Shown here one piece after another: positions 8,133 through 15,384 of a DNA stretch of 40,849 bases. Where the stretch lies: positions 1 to 40,849 of the forward strand of contig JAAFHY010000021.1 in NCBI GenBank assembly GCA_013298505.1, read 5' to 3'. Numbering within the stretch: the stretch's first letter is position 1; every line of letters starts with the position of its first letter. Origin of the DNA: Cytophagales bacterium. GTDB lineage: Bacteria > Bacteroidota > Bacteroidia > Cytophagales > Cyclobacteriaceae. The translations under genes and the position numbers were made by a program. The notes beneath the pieces are model-generated. The model searched no databases, was not told the DNA's origin, and saw only the letters and a list, made by a program, of their open reading frames with translations.

Positions 8133-8191
8133 CCACAGATTTCACAGAAAAGCACAGATGTTGCATAATTTAATCTGTGAAAATCTGTGGC
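8133..8191. repeat. Imperfect inverted repeat of the CCACAGATTTCACAGA type
   Basis: GCCACAGATTTCACAGA (8133-8149) faces TCTGTGAAAATCTGTGG (8174-8190) across an AT-rich loop of about 24 bases. Sequences of this wording recur in intergenic DNA of many bacteria, so I read it as a dispersed repeat. It sits between the nqrE terminator and the DUF502 start. Confidence 0.55.
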
Positions 8192-8210
8192 CAAATTAAA
8201 TCGTTCAAAT

Positions 8211-8239
8211 AAAAAAAAGGCTTCAAAAAATTTGAAGCC
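8211..8239 (-). terminator. Rho-independent terminator of the nqrABCDE operon
   Basis: On the minus strand, GGCTTCAAATTTTTTGAAGCC forms an interrupted palindromic stem (8219-8239) followed at once by eight T residues (8211-8218). It lies 23 bases beyond the nqrE stop codon and is the clearest minus-strand terminator in the window. Its position shows that the transcript ends after nqrE, without nqrF. Confidence 0.88.
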
Positions 8240-8262
8240 TCTGAAAGTGTCTTCCAATCAAG

Positions 8263-8877
8263 TTACAGCGAGAAGCCAAGGAAACTTAAAAAGCCCAACG
8301 ACATCAAGCCCACTAAAATAAATGTAATGCCTAATCCTCTCAAAGGCGCAGGAACGTTTGAGTACTTCATTTTTTCTCTCACACCGGCTAAAGCCACAAT
8401 AGCCAGCATCCAACCAATGCCTGATCCAAAACCAAACACGGTTGCTTCAGCTAAATTATAAGGTCTCCCAACCATAAATAATGCACCTCCTAAAATGGAG
8501 CAATTCACAGCAATCAATGGTAGAAAGATACCGAGTGTGCCATACAGCGCTGGTGAAAATTTCTCCACCGCCATCTCTGTCAACTGAACAACAGCAGCAA
8601 TCACACAAATGAAAATAATAAATTGCAAGAAGTTCAAATCAACATTTTTAAAGTCATCACCAATCCAAGCCAAAGCACCAGCATTCAATACATAATTTTG
8701 AATAAGCCAATTAATCGGAACGGTTACTCCCAATACAAATATTACGGCCATACCAAGGCCAAAAGCTGTTTTCACTTTTTTGGAAATAGCCAAAAAAGAA
8801 CACATACCTAAGAAATATGCGAAGATCATGTTGTCGATAAAAACCGACCTGATTCCAATGTTGATTAAATTCTCCAT
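8263..8877 (-). CDS. nqrE: Na+-translocating NADH:quinone reductase subunit E
   Basis: NqrE is one of the membrane subunits of Na+-NQR, which pumps sodium using electrons from NADH to quinone. The 204-residue protein is almost wholly hydrophobic with about six helices. The two cysteines that, together with those of NqrD, hold the intramembrane iron-sulfur centre are present (Cys26 in LGMCSFLAI and Cys126 in AVNCSILGG). It starts 8 bases after nqrD and is the last gene of the operon, followed by a strong terminator. Confidence 0.96.
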   Translation of the reverse strand: MENLINIGIRSVFIDNMIFAYFLGMCSFLAISKKVKTAFGLGMAVIFVLGVTVPINWLIQNYVLNAGALAWIGDDFKNVDLNFLQFIIFICVIAAVVQLTEMAVEKFSPALYGTLGIFLPLIAVNCSILGGALFMVGRPYNLAEATVFGFGSGIGWMLAIVALAGVREKMKYSNVPAPLRGLGITFILVGLMSLGFLSFLGFSL

Positions 8878-8885
8878 ATTAATTT

Positions 8886-9554
8886 TTAGTGAGACTCTCT
8901 AAATCCATTCAACGTTCTCTGAATCCAAATAACGATACCAACTAAAATACATGCACCCGCGGGTAACAACAACAATCCGTTGCCTGTGTAATGCACTCCC
9001 ATTGCTTCAAACACTTTAAAACCGAATAAGCTGCCACCACCAAAAAGCTCGCGAATGAATGCCACTGCCATCAAAATCAAACCGTAACCCAAGCCGTTTC
9101 CAATGCCGTCTAAAAACGAAGGCCAAGGTTTATTGCCCATTGCAAAAGCCTCTAACCGACCCATCACAATGCAATTGGTAATGATCAAGCCGACAAATAC
9201 AGATAATTGTTTAGATACATCATACACATAGGCTTTCAAAATTTGATCAACCAAAATTACCCACAGCGACACAATAGCTAATTGCACAATAATCCGTATG
9301 CGAGATGGAATAGAGTTTCGCATCATGGAAATAACCACATTGGATGAAGCCGTTACTACCATCAAACCGATGGACATAACAAGTGCAGGCTTCATCTGTG
9401 TTGTTACCGCCAATGCAGAACAAACACCCAATACCTGCACAGTAATGGGATTGTCGATATCCAATGGATTTGAAATCAACTTTTTATTCTTCTTTGAGAA
9501 AAGTGGTTCTGCTTTTTTCTCTACAACTTCTACCTCTGCTGTTGCTGTGCTCAT
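8886..9554 (-). CDS. nqrD: Na+-translocating NADH:quinone reductase subunit D
   Basis: This is the 222-residue membrane subunit that pairs with NqrE in Na+-NQR. About 30 hydrophilic residues precede the first helix. The iron-sulfur cysteines are Cys45 ([10 protein letters not shown]) and Cys128 ([10 protein letters not shown]), each in the symmetric position to those in NqrE. Family motifs [15 protein letters not shown] and [10 protein letters not shown] are clear. The start codon overlaps the nqrC stop in an ATGA arrangement, which points to translational coupling. Confidence 0.96.
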   Translation of the reverse strand: MSTATAEVEVVEKKAEPLFSKKNKKLISNPLDIDNPITVQVLGVCSALAVTTQMKPALVMSIGLMVVTASSNVVISMMRNSIPSRIRIIVQLAIVSLWVILVDQILKAYVYDVSKQLSVFVGLIITNCIVMGRLEAFAMGNKPWPSFLDGIGNGLGYGLILMAVAFIRELFGGGSLFGFKVFEAMGVHYTGNGLLLLPAGACILVGIVIWIQRTLNGFRESH

Positions 9555-10306
9555 AAGTTGAGTGATAAAGTTTTTTGATTCTTCTTTAAATAATTTTTAT
9601 AGCAAGCGAAATAATCTTTCAACATGTTATTAACTCCTTTTCCCGTAAGGGTAGCTCCAGACATACCGTCTACCTTATGCGGGTCAGCAGAATAATCCAT
9701 GCCTTCTCCTTTTTGCATTACTACCGATGAAACTATTTCTCCGTCAAAGACTTTCTTCCCTTTGTAGCGAACTTGAATATCGTCTGATGTAATCCGCGCG
9801 CCCAAACCAGGGGTTTCACCAGCGTGCTCAAACTTCACGCCCTGCACGGTATTCAAATCTGATTGCAAGGCCACAAAGCCCCAGATGTTGTTCCATAAAC
9901 CATAACCATATACTGGCATTACCGCATTTTCAATTTTGGAAGTATCCGCTTGGCTACGAAACTCATAAACGGGCAGCAAACGTTCTTCGGGTTTTAATTT
10001 GTATTGTTCAGCTATAATCACTTGACTGGCCTTCATGCCTGTTCTCACATTCCCTTGAAAATCAATGACACTCTCCTTCACACGAGAAGAATATAGTTTT
10101 ACAATGTCATCACCCTCTTTCAACTCCATTACAGTAGCAAGAATATTCTTCTTACGCTCTAGTTCAATGTTGGCATCTTGCAAAGGCTTTAAGCTCTGCG
10201 ATGCAATGGCCAATGCTCCTCCACACACAATGGTGATGGCGGCTGCATATAAAACGATGTAAAGGTTAGACTGTCGCACGTTGTAATCTTCTTTTTTTGT
10301 TTGCAC
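9551..10306 (-). CDS. nqrC: Na+-translocating NADH:quinone reductase subunit C
   Basis: NqrC carries a covalently bound FMN on the periplasmic side of Na+-NQR. One N-terminal helix ([21 protein letters not shown]) anchors a soluble domain. The flavinylation motif DGMSGATLT is at residues 213-221, with Thr219 the expected FMN site after modification by an ApbE-type transferase, whose gene is not in the window. No ATG is available before the helix: the frame opens at a GTG at 10306 and has another GTG at 10279 giving VRQSNLY, so the start could be 27 bases shorter. With the longer start it overlaps nqrB by 41 bases. Confidence 0.93.
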   Translation of the reverse strand: MQTKKEDYNVRQSNLYIVLYAAAITIVCGGALAIASQSLKPLQDANIELERKKNILATVMELKEGDDIVKLYSSRVKESVIDFQGNVRTGMKASQVIIAEQYKLKPEERLLPVYEFRSQADTSKIENAVMPVYGYGLWNNIWGFVALQSDLNTVQGVKFEHAGETPGLGARITSDDIQVRYKGKKVFDGEIVSSVVMQKGEGMDYSADPHKVDGMSGATLTGKGVNNMLKDYFACYKNYLKKNQKTLSLNL

Positions 10307-11465
10307 TTACCACAAAATAATCAATCAGCGGAGCGAAAACGTTCATCAACAAAATCGCCAGCATAATCCCTTCTGGGTAGGCAGGATTAAACACACGAAT
10401 GAGAACGGTAAACACACCGATCAAAATTCCATATATCCATTTTCCGGTTTCTGTTTGCGAAGCTGTAACCGGATCGGTTGCCATAAAAACAGCCCCGAAA
10501 GCTAACCCGCCAATTACTAAGTGATAATGAGCAGGCATTTCTACAAAGGCGTTTCCGCCAATCACGTTTAGCAACAAACCCATCGCGTAAGCACCACCAA
10601 AAACACTTAAAATTACTTTCCAACTTCCAGCACCTGTAGCAATCAAAATAAAGGCTCCGATCAAACACATTAGCGTAGAGGTTTCGCCAATACAGCCTGG
10701 CATAATGCCCATAAACATATTCGAGAATGTAAAAACGCCTTCGTTCCAGCCAGCACCAAATGAATTGAACGATGCAATTACGTTAGTACCTGCGGTTGCC
10801 GCATCTGCCGCTAAGGATAAGGGCGTTGCACCTGAATATCCAGCTACTGTTTTTGCTTCACCAATATAGGTCCATACGCTTCCCGATATATCGGTAGGAT
10901 AAGCGAAGTATAAAAACGCACGAGCCGTTAAGGCTACGTTCATTACGTTCATGCCTGTTCCTCCAAATGCTTCTTTACCAATGATTACAGCAAACGCAGT
11001 TCCCAATCCAACTTGCCAGAGCGGCACATCTGGTGGCATGACTAACGGAATCAACATTCCGGTCACCAAAAATCCTTCGTTAACAGGGTGTCTTCTAAAA
11101 GTGGCAAAGACAAACTCAATACCTAACCCTACTCCATACGAAACCACAACGATTGGCATTACTTGTACAACACCAATCCAAAATTTTTCTCCGAACGAAG
11201 CCGCTTGACCGATTGCCAAAAAATGCTGATGTCCCACGTTCCACATACCAAAGAGTAAGCAAGGAACCATAGAAATAATAACGGTCATCATCAGCCTCTT
11301 CAAATCAATGGCATCGCGAATTTGGGATCCCTTGATATCATTAGTGGTGGCTGGCGCAAACAAAAATGTTTCTAATGCCTCAAACGAATAATAATGCTTT
11401 TCCCACTTACCTCCTTTCTCGAAATGAGGTTTGACTTTTTCAATCTGATGTTTTATAAACTCCAT
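10266..11465 (-). CDS. nqrB: Na+-translocating NADH:quinone reductase subunit B
   Basis: NqrB is the largest membrane subunit of Na+-NQR; it holds a covalent FMN and riboflavin and is central to sodium passage. The 399-residue protein has about ten hydrophobic helices after an N-terminal segment containing HYYSFEALETFLF. The FMN attachment motif is SGATPLSLA with Thr214. Other family stretches include GKEAFGGTGMNVMNVALTAR and FMATDPVTAS. It starts 11 bases after the nqrA stop. Confidence 0.96.
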   Translation of the reverse strand: MEFIKHQIEKVKPHFEKGGKWEKHYYSFEALETFLFAPATTNDIKGSQIRDAIDLKRLMMTVIISMVPCLLFGMWNVGHQHFLAIGQAASFGEKFWIGVVQVMPIVVVSYGVGLGIEFVFATFRRHPVNEGFLVTGMLIPLVMPPDVPLWQVGLGTAFAVIIGKEAFGGTGMNVMNVALTARAFLYFAYPTDISGSVWTYIGEAKTVAGYSGATPLSLAADAATAGTNVIASFNSFGAGWNEGVFTFSNMFMGIMPGCIGETSTLMCLIGAFILIATGAGSWKVILSVFGGAYAMGLLLNVIGGNAFVEMPAHYHLVIGGLAFGAVFMATDPVTASQTETGKWIYGILIGVFTVLIRVFNPAYPEGIMLAILLMNVFAPLIDYFVVSANKKRRLQRATV

Positions 11466-11476
11466 CGAATTACTAA

Positions 11477-12841
11477 TTAACTATGTTGTACTAATTCAAT
11501 TCCTCCTCTCAAAATTTCCTGAACCTTATGCTTTGATACGTCTACAAACTCGCAGAGGGCTAAATCTTCTTCTACTACTTCGTAAATACCCAAGGCCTCC
11601 ATTTCATCTATATCTTCGGCAAGAATGCTTTTTAATAAAAAGGTCGGCAAAACGTCCATCGGGGTGACTTGCTCGAAAATACCCGTCTGCACAAAAGCGC
11701 GAGGCTCTCCGTGTGTGTTGGTATCTACTACTCGTTCTTTACTAGGGGACAAAAAGGAAAAAAGCCCAATAGATCGGTGGAAGCTTAGCTTGCGCTCTCC
11801 GGGTGTAATCCAACCAATAAATTCTGAGTAATTGCCTTCGGGCAATACTGAAACTTGCTGATCATAAAAACCGATATGGCCGTCTTTCCCAATAGCAGTG
11901 CCCGTCAATGGGTTTCCAGAAATTACGCGCACGTTGTCGCTATTCAAGTTGCCTTCAATAAATTTCTTTACCGATGCACCTGTGTAAGTCTTAAAGTATT
12001 GAGGAGCCTTAACTTCAGAACCCGCTACCGCAATTAGCCTTGAAGCATCATAAACTCCGTTTAAAAATAACTTTCCTATTTGAATAACCCCAGCAGGCGA
12101 AATCGTCCAAACTACTTGCCCTTTGTTAATTGGATCGAGGTGGTGGATTTGAACACCCACGCACCCTACTGGATGTGGGCCTGAGAACTTGTTTACTTCT
12201 GCACCCTTTACTTGCGAAAACACCGTAGCAATCTCACTTGTTGAATGTGTGTTAACGTGAACGGCTCCAGAAGTGAGTCTCTTTAAAATATCTACCCCAA
12301 CTTGAAAGAAATGGTCTTGCCCTTTGAATAAAATACTGTAATCAGGGGCAAGCGGATGGGTATCGAAAGCAGAGATATGGATAGCCTTAGGCGTAACTGC
12401 CGGATCGGCCACAACACCAAATGGGCGCTGCACAAGGGTAGGCCATACACCTGATTTAAGGATTTGATCTTTTAAATCTGCAACTGAAAGATTGGCTATT
12501 TCTGAAACAGAATATTTTTTGAATGTTTCGTACTCTACCTTCTTATCGGCCAATATTTTTATTTCAAGCAATTTGCGCTTCTCGCCCCGTTTTATCTCTA
12601 CCACTTCGCCACTTACAGGTGAAGTGTAGATTACCTTTTCGTGTTTTTTATCATGAAATAGAGGAGTTCCCGCCTTTACTGCATCTCCTTCTTTTACCAC
12701 TGGCTTGGGCATATAAGTCCCAAAGAAATCAGTTGGCTTGATAACGAATGTTTCGGGTTGCTCTGTTTCTACTACTTTGGGGGATGCTTTGCCCGCCAGG
12801 TTGATAGTAAAGCCTTTTTTTAATCTGATGAATTTGCCCAT
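11477..12841 (-). CDS. nqrA: Na+-translocating NADH:quinone reductase subunit A
   Basis: NqrA is the cytoplasmic-side subunit of Na+-NQR, without a known redox cofactor and implicated in quinone interaction. The 454-residue protein begins with the family's N-terminal barrel-sandwich region (RLKKGFTINLAGKA, then KPVVKEGDAVKAGTPLF and YTSPVSGEVVEIKRGEKR) and continues with HISAFDTHPLAPD and GVQIHHLDPINKG. It has no transmembrane helix. It is the first gene of nqrABCDE, with its own promoter just upstream. Confidence 0.96.
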   Translation of the reverse strand: MGKFIRLKKGFTINLAGKASPKVVETEQPETFVIKPTDFFGTYMPKPVVKEGDAVKAGTPLFHDKKHEKVIYTSPVSGEVVEIKRGEKRKLLEIKILADKKVEYETFKKYSVSEIANLSVADLKDQILKSGVWPTLVQRPFGVVADPAVTPKAIHISAFDTHPLAPDYSILFKGQDHFFQVGVDILKRLTSGAVHVNTHSTSEIATVFSQVKGAEVNKFSGPHPVGCVGVQIHHLDPINKGQVVWTISPAGVIQIGKLFLNGVYDASRLIAVAGSEVKAPQYFKTYTGASVKKFIEGNLNSDNVRVISGNPLTGTAIGKDGHIGFYDQQVSVLPEGNYSEFIGWITPGERKLSFHRSIGLFSFLSPSKERVVDTNTHGEPRAFVQTGIFEQVTPMDVLPTFLLKSILAEDIDEMEALGIYEVVEEDLALCEFVDVSKHKVQEILRGGIELVQHS

Positions 12842-12869
12842 GTGCAGTTGGCAATAAGTTTGGTTTAGA

Positions 12870-12888
12870 GCTGCTTAACAAAAGCAGC
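12870..12888 (-). promoter_or_regulatory. Stem-loop at the predicted 5' end of the nqr transcript
   Basis: On the minus strand GCTGCTT, loop TTGTT, AAGCAGC forms a perfect 7-base stem (12870-12876 with 12882-12888). The predicted transcription start is near 12889, so the stem would form the very 5' end of the nqrA leader. A terminal hairpin of this kind commonly stabilises mRNA. The role is inferred. Confidence 0.45.
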
Positions 12889-12895
12889 AACGCGG

Positions 12896-12925
12896 CAAAA
12901 TTAACAATTAAATCAACGTGTCAAA
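12896..12925 (-). promoter_or_regulatory. Promoter of the nqr operon
   Basis: A -7 box TAATTTTG (12896-12903, matching TAnnTTTG) has TTTG 18 bases upstream (12922-12925) as the -33 element. The spacing and wording fit the Bacteroidota primary sigma factor. It leaves a leader of about 48 bases before nqrA and lies between the cmk stop and the nqrA start. Confidence 0.65.
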
Positions 12926-12977
12926 GCACCAAAAAATGAAGATTTTGAATTGTTATTCTTGTTTGACTTGTAGTGCT

Positions 12978-13670
12978 CTAACCCTTCCATTTCTTAATCA
13001 ACATTTGCGAAAGGGCTAGCCTAACCACTTCGTCTACTTGCTCATCTACCGTAATATTCGTGGTGTCTATTTCGATGGCTCCTGTGGCGCGTACCAAAGG
13101 GCTCTCTTTGCGTGTGCTATCAATCTGATCGCGCGATTGCAAGTTTTCGATAATGGTATCAAGTTCCACCAAATCCTCCTTTTCCAACAATTCTTTTTGC
13201 CTGCGGAAAGCCCGCACCATGATGTCGGCTGAAAGGAATAATTTTAGTTCGGCTTCTGGGAAAACCACCGTGCCGATGTCGCGGCCATCCATCACAATAC
13301 CTTTGTCTTTGCCCATTTTGCGTTGCAGCGCAACCATAGCTTTTCGCACTACCTTAATGGTGCTAACTTGGCTAACGCTTTCGGATATCCTCATTTTGCG
13401 GATGGCCTTTTCAACATTTATGGCATTCAAGAAAATTTCGGTTGCGCCTTTCGAGTTTACAATAAAAGACAGCTTGATTTCATTAAGCGCCTTATCTACT
13501 TCTTTAGGATTTGAAAATGAAACGAGATGATCTAAAAAATAAAGTGTTACCGCGCGGTACATAGCTCCCGAGTCGATGTATCGGTAGCCGAGCAAGCGGG
13601 CTACTTCTTTGGCGGTAGTGCTTTTTCCACATGCCGAAAATCCATCTATGGCAATGATGATTTTGCGCAT
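12978..13670 (-). CDS. cmk: Cytidylate kinase
   Basis: Cmk phosphorylates CMP and dCMP with ATP in pyrimidine nucleotide synthesis. The 230-residue protein has the P-loop IAIDGFSACGKSTTAKEVA at the N-terminus, the YIDSGAMYRAVTLY substrate segment, and VMDGRDIGTVVFPEAELKLF, which carries the conserved DGRDIG. The ATG at 13670 gives the family start (MRKIIIAIDG); the frame is open to 13757, but that extension runs through the small lipoprotein gene in another frame. It follows that gene by one base, so it is the last gene of the 14906-12978 operon. Confidence 0.95.
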   Translation of the reverse strand: MRKIIIAIDGFSACGKSTTAKEVARLLGYRYIDSGAMYRAVTLYFLDHLVSFSNPKEVDKALNEIKLSFIVNSKGATEIFLNAINVEKAIRKMRISESVSQVSTIKVVRKAMVALQRKMGKDKGIVMDGRDIGTVVFPEAELKLFLSADIMVRAFRRQKELLEKEDLVELDTIIENLQSRDQIDSTRKESPLVRATGAIEIDTTNITVDEQVDEVVRLALSQMLIKKWKG

Positions 13671-13671
13671 A

Positions 13672-13824
13672 TCAACAATCTTTTTGTGGGCAGGGTAAAG
13701 GCTTATTCGGATCTGGTTTTTTGTATTTAGGCTTGTACCCTTGCGAAGAGGAAGCACAAGCGGAAAACAAAACGATTAAAGACAAAGCAATTATAGAAAT
13801 GATGTGCGGTTTGCGCAAAGACAT
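13672..13824 (-). CDS. Small lipoprotein (50 aa)
   Basis: A 50-residue reading frame, too short for most gene callers. It begins MSLRKPHIISIIALSLIVLF and has a clear lipobox SAC, which puts the lipid-bearing cysteine at residue 23. The rest is short, basic and proline-rich (KPKYKKPDPNKP) and ends with two cysteines in PCPQKDC. The ATG shares one base with the stop of the gene upstream (TAATG), and the TGA is one base before the cmk ATG. Signal peptide, lipobox and exact coupling on both sides make a real gene likely. No function is known to me. Confidence 0.75.
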   Translation of the reverse strand: MSLRKPHIISIIALSLIVLFSACASSSQGYKPKYKKPDPNKPLPCPQKDC

Positions 13825-13988
13825 TAGGATGCTTTTTTTAGTTTTTCGGCACGGGCTTCCTCAATCATTTGGTGGAATTCTTCCATGGAGATTCTCTTAC
13901 CTTTATTAGGATTATTTCGAACATACTCGAAGTAATCAAACTTTTCCGTCTTAATTGGAACACCAGAGTCCTTTAATGTCTTCTTCAT
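13824..13988 (-). CDS. Small charged protein (54 aa), possible antitoxin partner
   Basis: A 54-residue frame starting MKKTLKDSGVPIKTEKFDYF and ending EEARAEKLKKAS. It is hydrophilic, with a predicted C-terminal helix from about residue 34 (SMEEFHQMIEEARAEKL) and a basic turn NPNKGKR. It overlaps the end of the BrnT-like gene by 38 bases in another frame and its stop overlaps the start of the small lipoprotein gene. A small, charged, helical protein coupled directly behind a BrnT-like protein is what one expects of an antitoxin, but I see no ribbon-helix-helix as in BrnA, so the role is inference. Confidence 0.65.
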   Translation of the reverse strand: MKKTLKDSGVPIKTEKFDYFEYVRNNPNKGKRISMEEFHQMIEEARAEKLKKAS

Positions 13989-14220
13989 AAGGTAAATCTT
14001 TTTGAAGGGCTTCTACTTCAAAGTTAACATTCTTTGAAATCCTATATGCTATCTTAATAAACTTTCTTTTGCTACTAAATCCCAACATCAACATAAATTC
14101 AGGGAATTCTTTTGCAAAAGAATTTGGATTGCCGAAAACACTCTTTACTTCTTCTAAAGAAATATGTAATTCCCTTAATTCTAACAAGTTAATCCTCGAA
14201 AAATCGATGTTAAACTCCAT
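13951..14220 (-). CDS. BrnT-like small protein (89 aa), possible toxin
   Basis: An 89-residue protein with the layout of the BrnT ribonuclease toxin family. It has an N-terminal FNIDFSRINLLELRELHIS, then a helix SLEEVKSVFGNP like the SFEEAxxVFxDP of BrnT, then a three-strand core (FMLMLGFSSKRKFIKIAYRI). The C-terminal part (FEVEALQKDLPYEEDIKGLW) lacks the usual ISARKA-R ending, so it is at best a distant member. It starts two bases after the stop of the preceding gene and overlaps the next one by 38 bases. Toxin activity is inference; a non-toxic regulatory relative is possible. Confidence 0.6.
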   Translation of the reverse strand: MEFNIDFSRINLLELRELHISLEEVKSVFGNPNSFAKEFPEFMLMLGFSSKRKFIKIAYRISKNVNFEVEALQKDLPYEEDIKGLWCSN

Positions 14221-14222
14221 AT

Positions 14223-14906
14223 CTATTCCACTTTGCTTTGATAACTCATTTTAAACCCAATCTTTTGACCTCCTCCCAATTCCTGTGTCTTTTCATTTTT
14301 TTGTGATAGCGTAATAAATTGCACTTGCGGAAAGGGCGGTGCCATCAAATCGTTTTCAATTGCGATGGACATGGAGAGTTTTATCAACAAGCTCAGTTCT
14401 TGCTCGGTGATTGGCGAATCGGAGACTTTATTCGAAACTTGAGCCAACTTTCCTCCGCCTTCAATCACATAGCGGCCTTCGTGGTTAATCAGCAATCGCG
14501 CAAGCAAATAACCAGGGTCGTTTACCCGATTGAATTTGATGGAATCTGACATGAAATTATAGATCATGATCTGACCAAAGTAACGGTTTACTTCCGTTTG
14601 CTTAATGTAGGGGTCTTGCATCACGGGATGGCTCTCGTCAAACGTAACAATGTTGGTATGTAGCACAAATACCAATAGGTCGCCCGCCAACTTTACATCA
14701 AACTCGTGTTCGTTTACCAAAAAAAAGTCGACCGTTACATCTGCATCGCTTGGTTGGCTTTTTGTTTTCAACTCGGCCACAACCCTTTTTGCCTCCGCAG
14801 AAAGACTCGTGAACGCATTCAATAAATTTTTATACGTAACCTGTTTTGCCGTAGATTTGCTTTCGAGTAATTTTTGAATGTATTCGATGGGGTCTAGCTC
14901 GCTCAT
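14223..14906 (-). CDS. Conserved-looking cytoplasmic protein of unknown function (227 aa)
   Basis: I do not recognise this protein. It has no signal peptide or membrane segment. The N-terminal third looks helical (SELDPIEYIQKLLESK, LSAEAKRVVAELKTK) and the middle is mixed strand and helix, with MIYNFMSDSIKFNRVNDPGY and LLINHEGRYVIEGGGKL. It is the first gene of a tight minus-strand operon that continues with the BrnT-like gene two bases on and ends with cmk. No promoter matching TAnnTTTG stood out in the 123 bases upstream. Confidence 0.7.
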   Translation of the reverse strand: MSELDPIEYIQKLLESKSTAKQVTYKNLLNAFTSLSAEAKRVVAELKTKSQPSDADVTVDFFLVNEHEFDVKLAGDLLVFVLHTNIVTFDESHPVMQDPYIKQTEVNRYFGQIMIYNFMSDSIKFNRVNDPGYLLARLLINHEGRYVIEGGGKLAQVSNKVSDSPITEQELSLLIKLSMSIAIENDLMAPPFPQVQFITLSQKNEKTQELGGGQKIGFKMSYQSKVE

Positions 14907-15029
14907 ATTAGTTTCATTAGATAAGTAGTACTAAGTTTCCAGACCGCTTTTCGCGGGATAGTACAGTGGTCTGACGACTCAGAAAAAAGTTTTCGAGTAA
15001 CATCAGGAAGTAAGTTGATTAAAAAATAT

Positions 15030-15293
15030 ATGGAAACAAACCAAGGAGGCGCAGCCGAAAAATTCTTTAGGGATTTTGGAAAGAAAGTAGATCAGTTTTT
15101 AGTGGAGGCCAAAGATGCCAGCACACGAGTAGAGGCCGACTTAAAAGTGAAATTTGAAGAACTGAAAGTAGCTGGCGAAAAACTAAAATCGGAAGTTGAA
15201 AATAAAGAACGCTGGAAAGAAGTAGAAGCGAGCCTTAAAAAAGCTGGCGAAGAGTTTAACAATGCTATGAAGGCTGCCTTTAAGAAAAGTTAA
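15030..15293 (+). CDS. Small helical / coiled-coil protein (87 aa)
   Basis: An 87-residue protein that is almost entirely charged amphipathic helix (KKVDQFLVEAKDASTRVEAD, LKVKFEELKVAGEKLKSEVE), resembling apolipoprotein-like or histone-H1-like helical repeats. It has no signal peptide. The frame opens at a TTG at 15015, but the ATG at 15030 (METNQGGAAEKFF) is the more natural start. It is divergent from the 14223-14906 gene and convergent with the MATE gene. Function unknown. Confidence 0.65.
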   Translation: METNQGGAAEKFFRDFGKKVDQFLVEAKDASTRVEADLKVKFEELKVAGEKLKSEVENKERWKEVEASLKKAGEEFNNAMKAAFKKS

Positions 15294-15361
15294 TCGTTGT
15301 TGGCTATTCGTTGTTCGTCAAGACCCTGCTTCGACCAACCAACAACTATAACCAACAACGA
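15294..15361. terminator. Inverted repeat between convergent genes
   Basis: TCGTTGTTGG (15294-15303) and CCAACAACGA (15352-15361) are perfect 10-base inverted arms; related GTTGTT and AACAAC words lie inside them. The structure starts right after the stop codon of the 15030-15293 gene and is near the MATE stop, so it could end transcripts from both sides. The T tract is weak and it may simply be a dispersed palindrome. Confidence 0.4.
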
Positions 15362-15384
15362 AATCACTATTAACAAATAGCTCT

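Noticed and set aside
13721-13909. A 62-codon plus-strand frame across the cmk upstream region.
   Set aside because: It is antisense to the small lipoprotein and partner genes, which have clear signal-peptide and coupling evidence.
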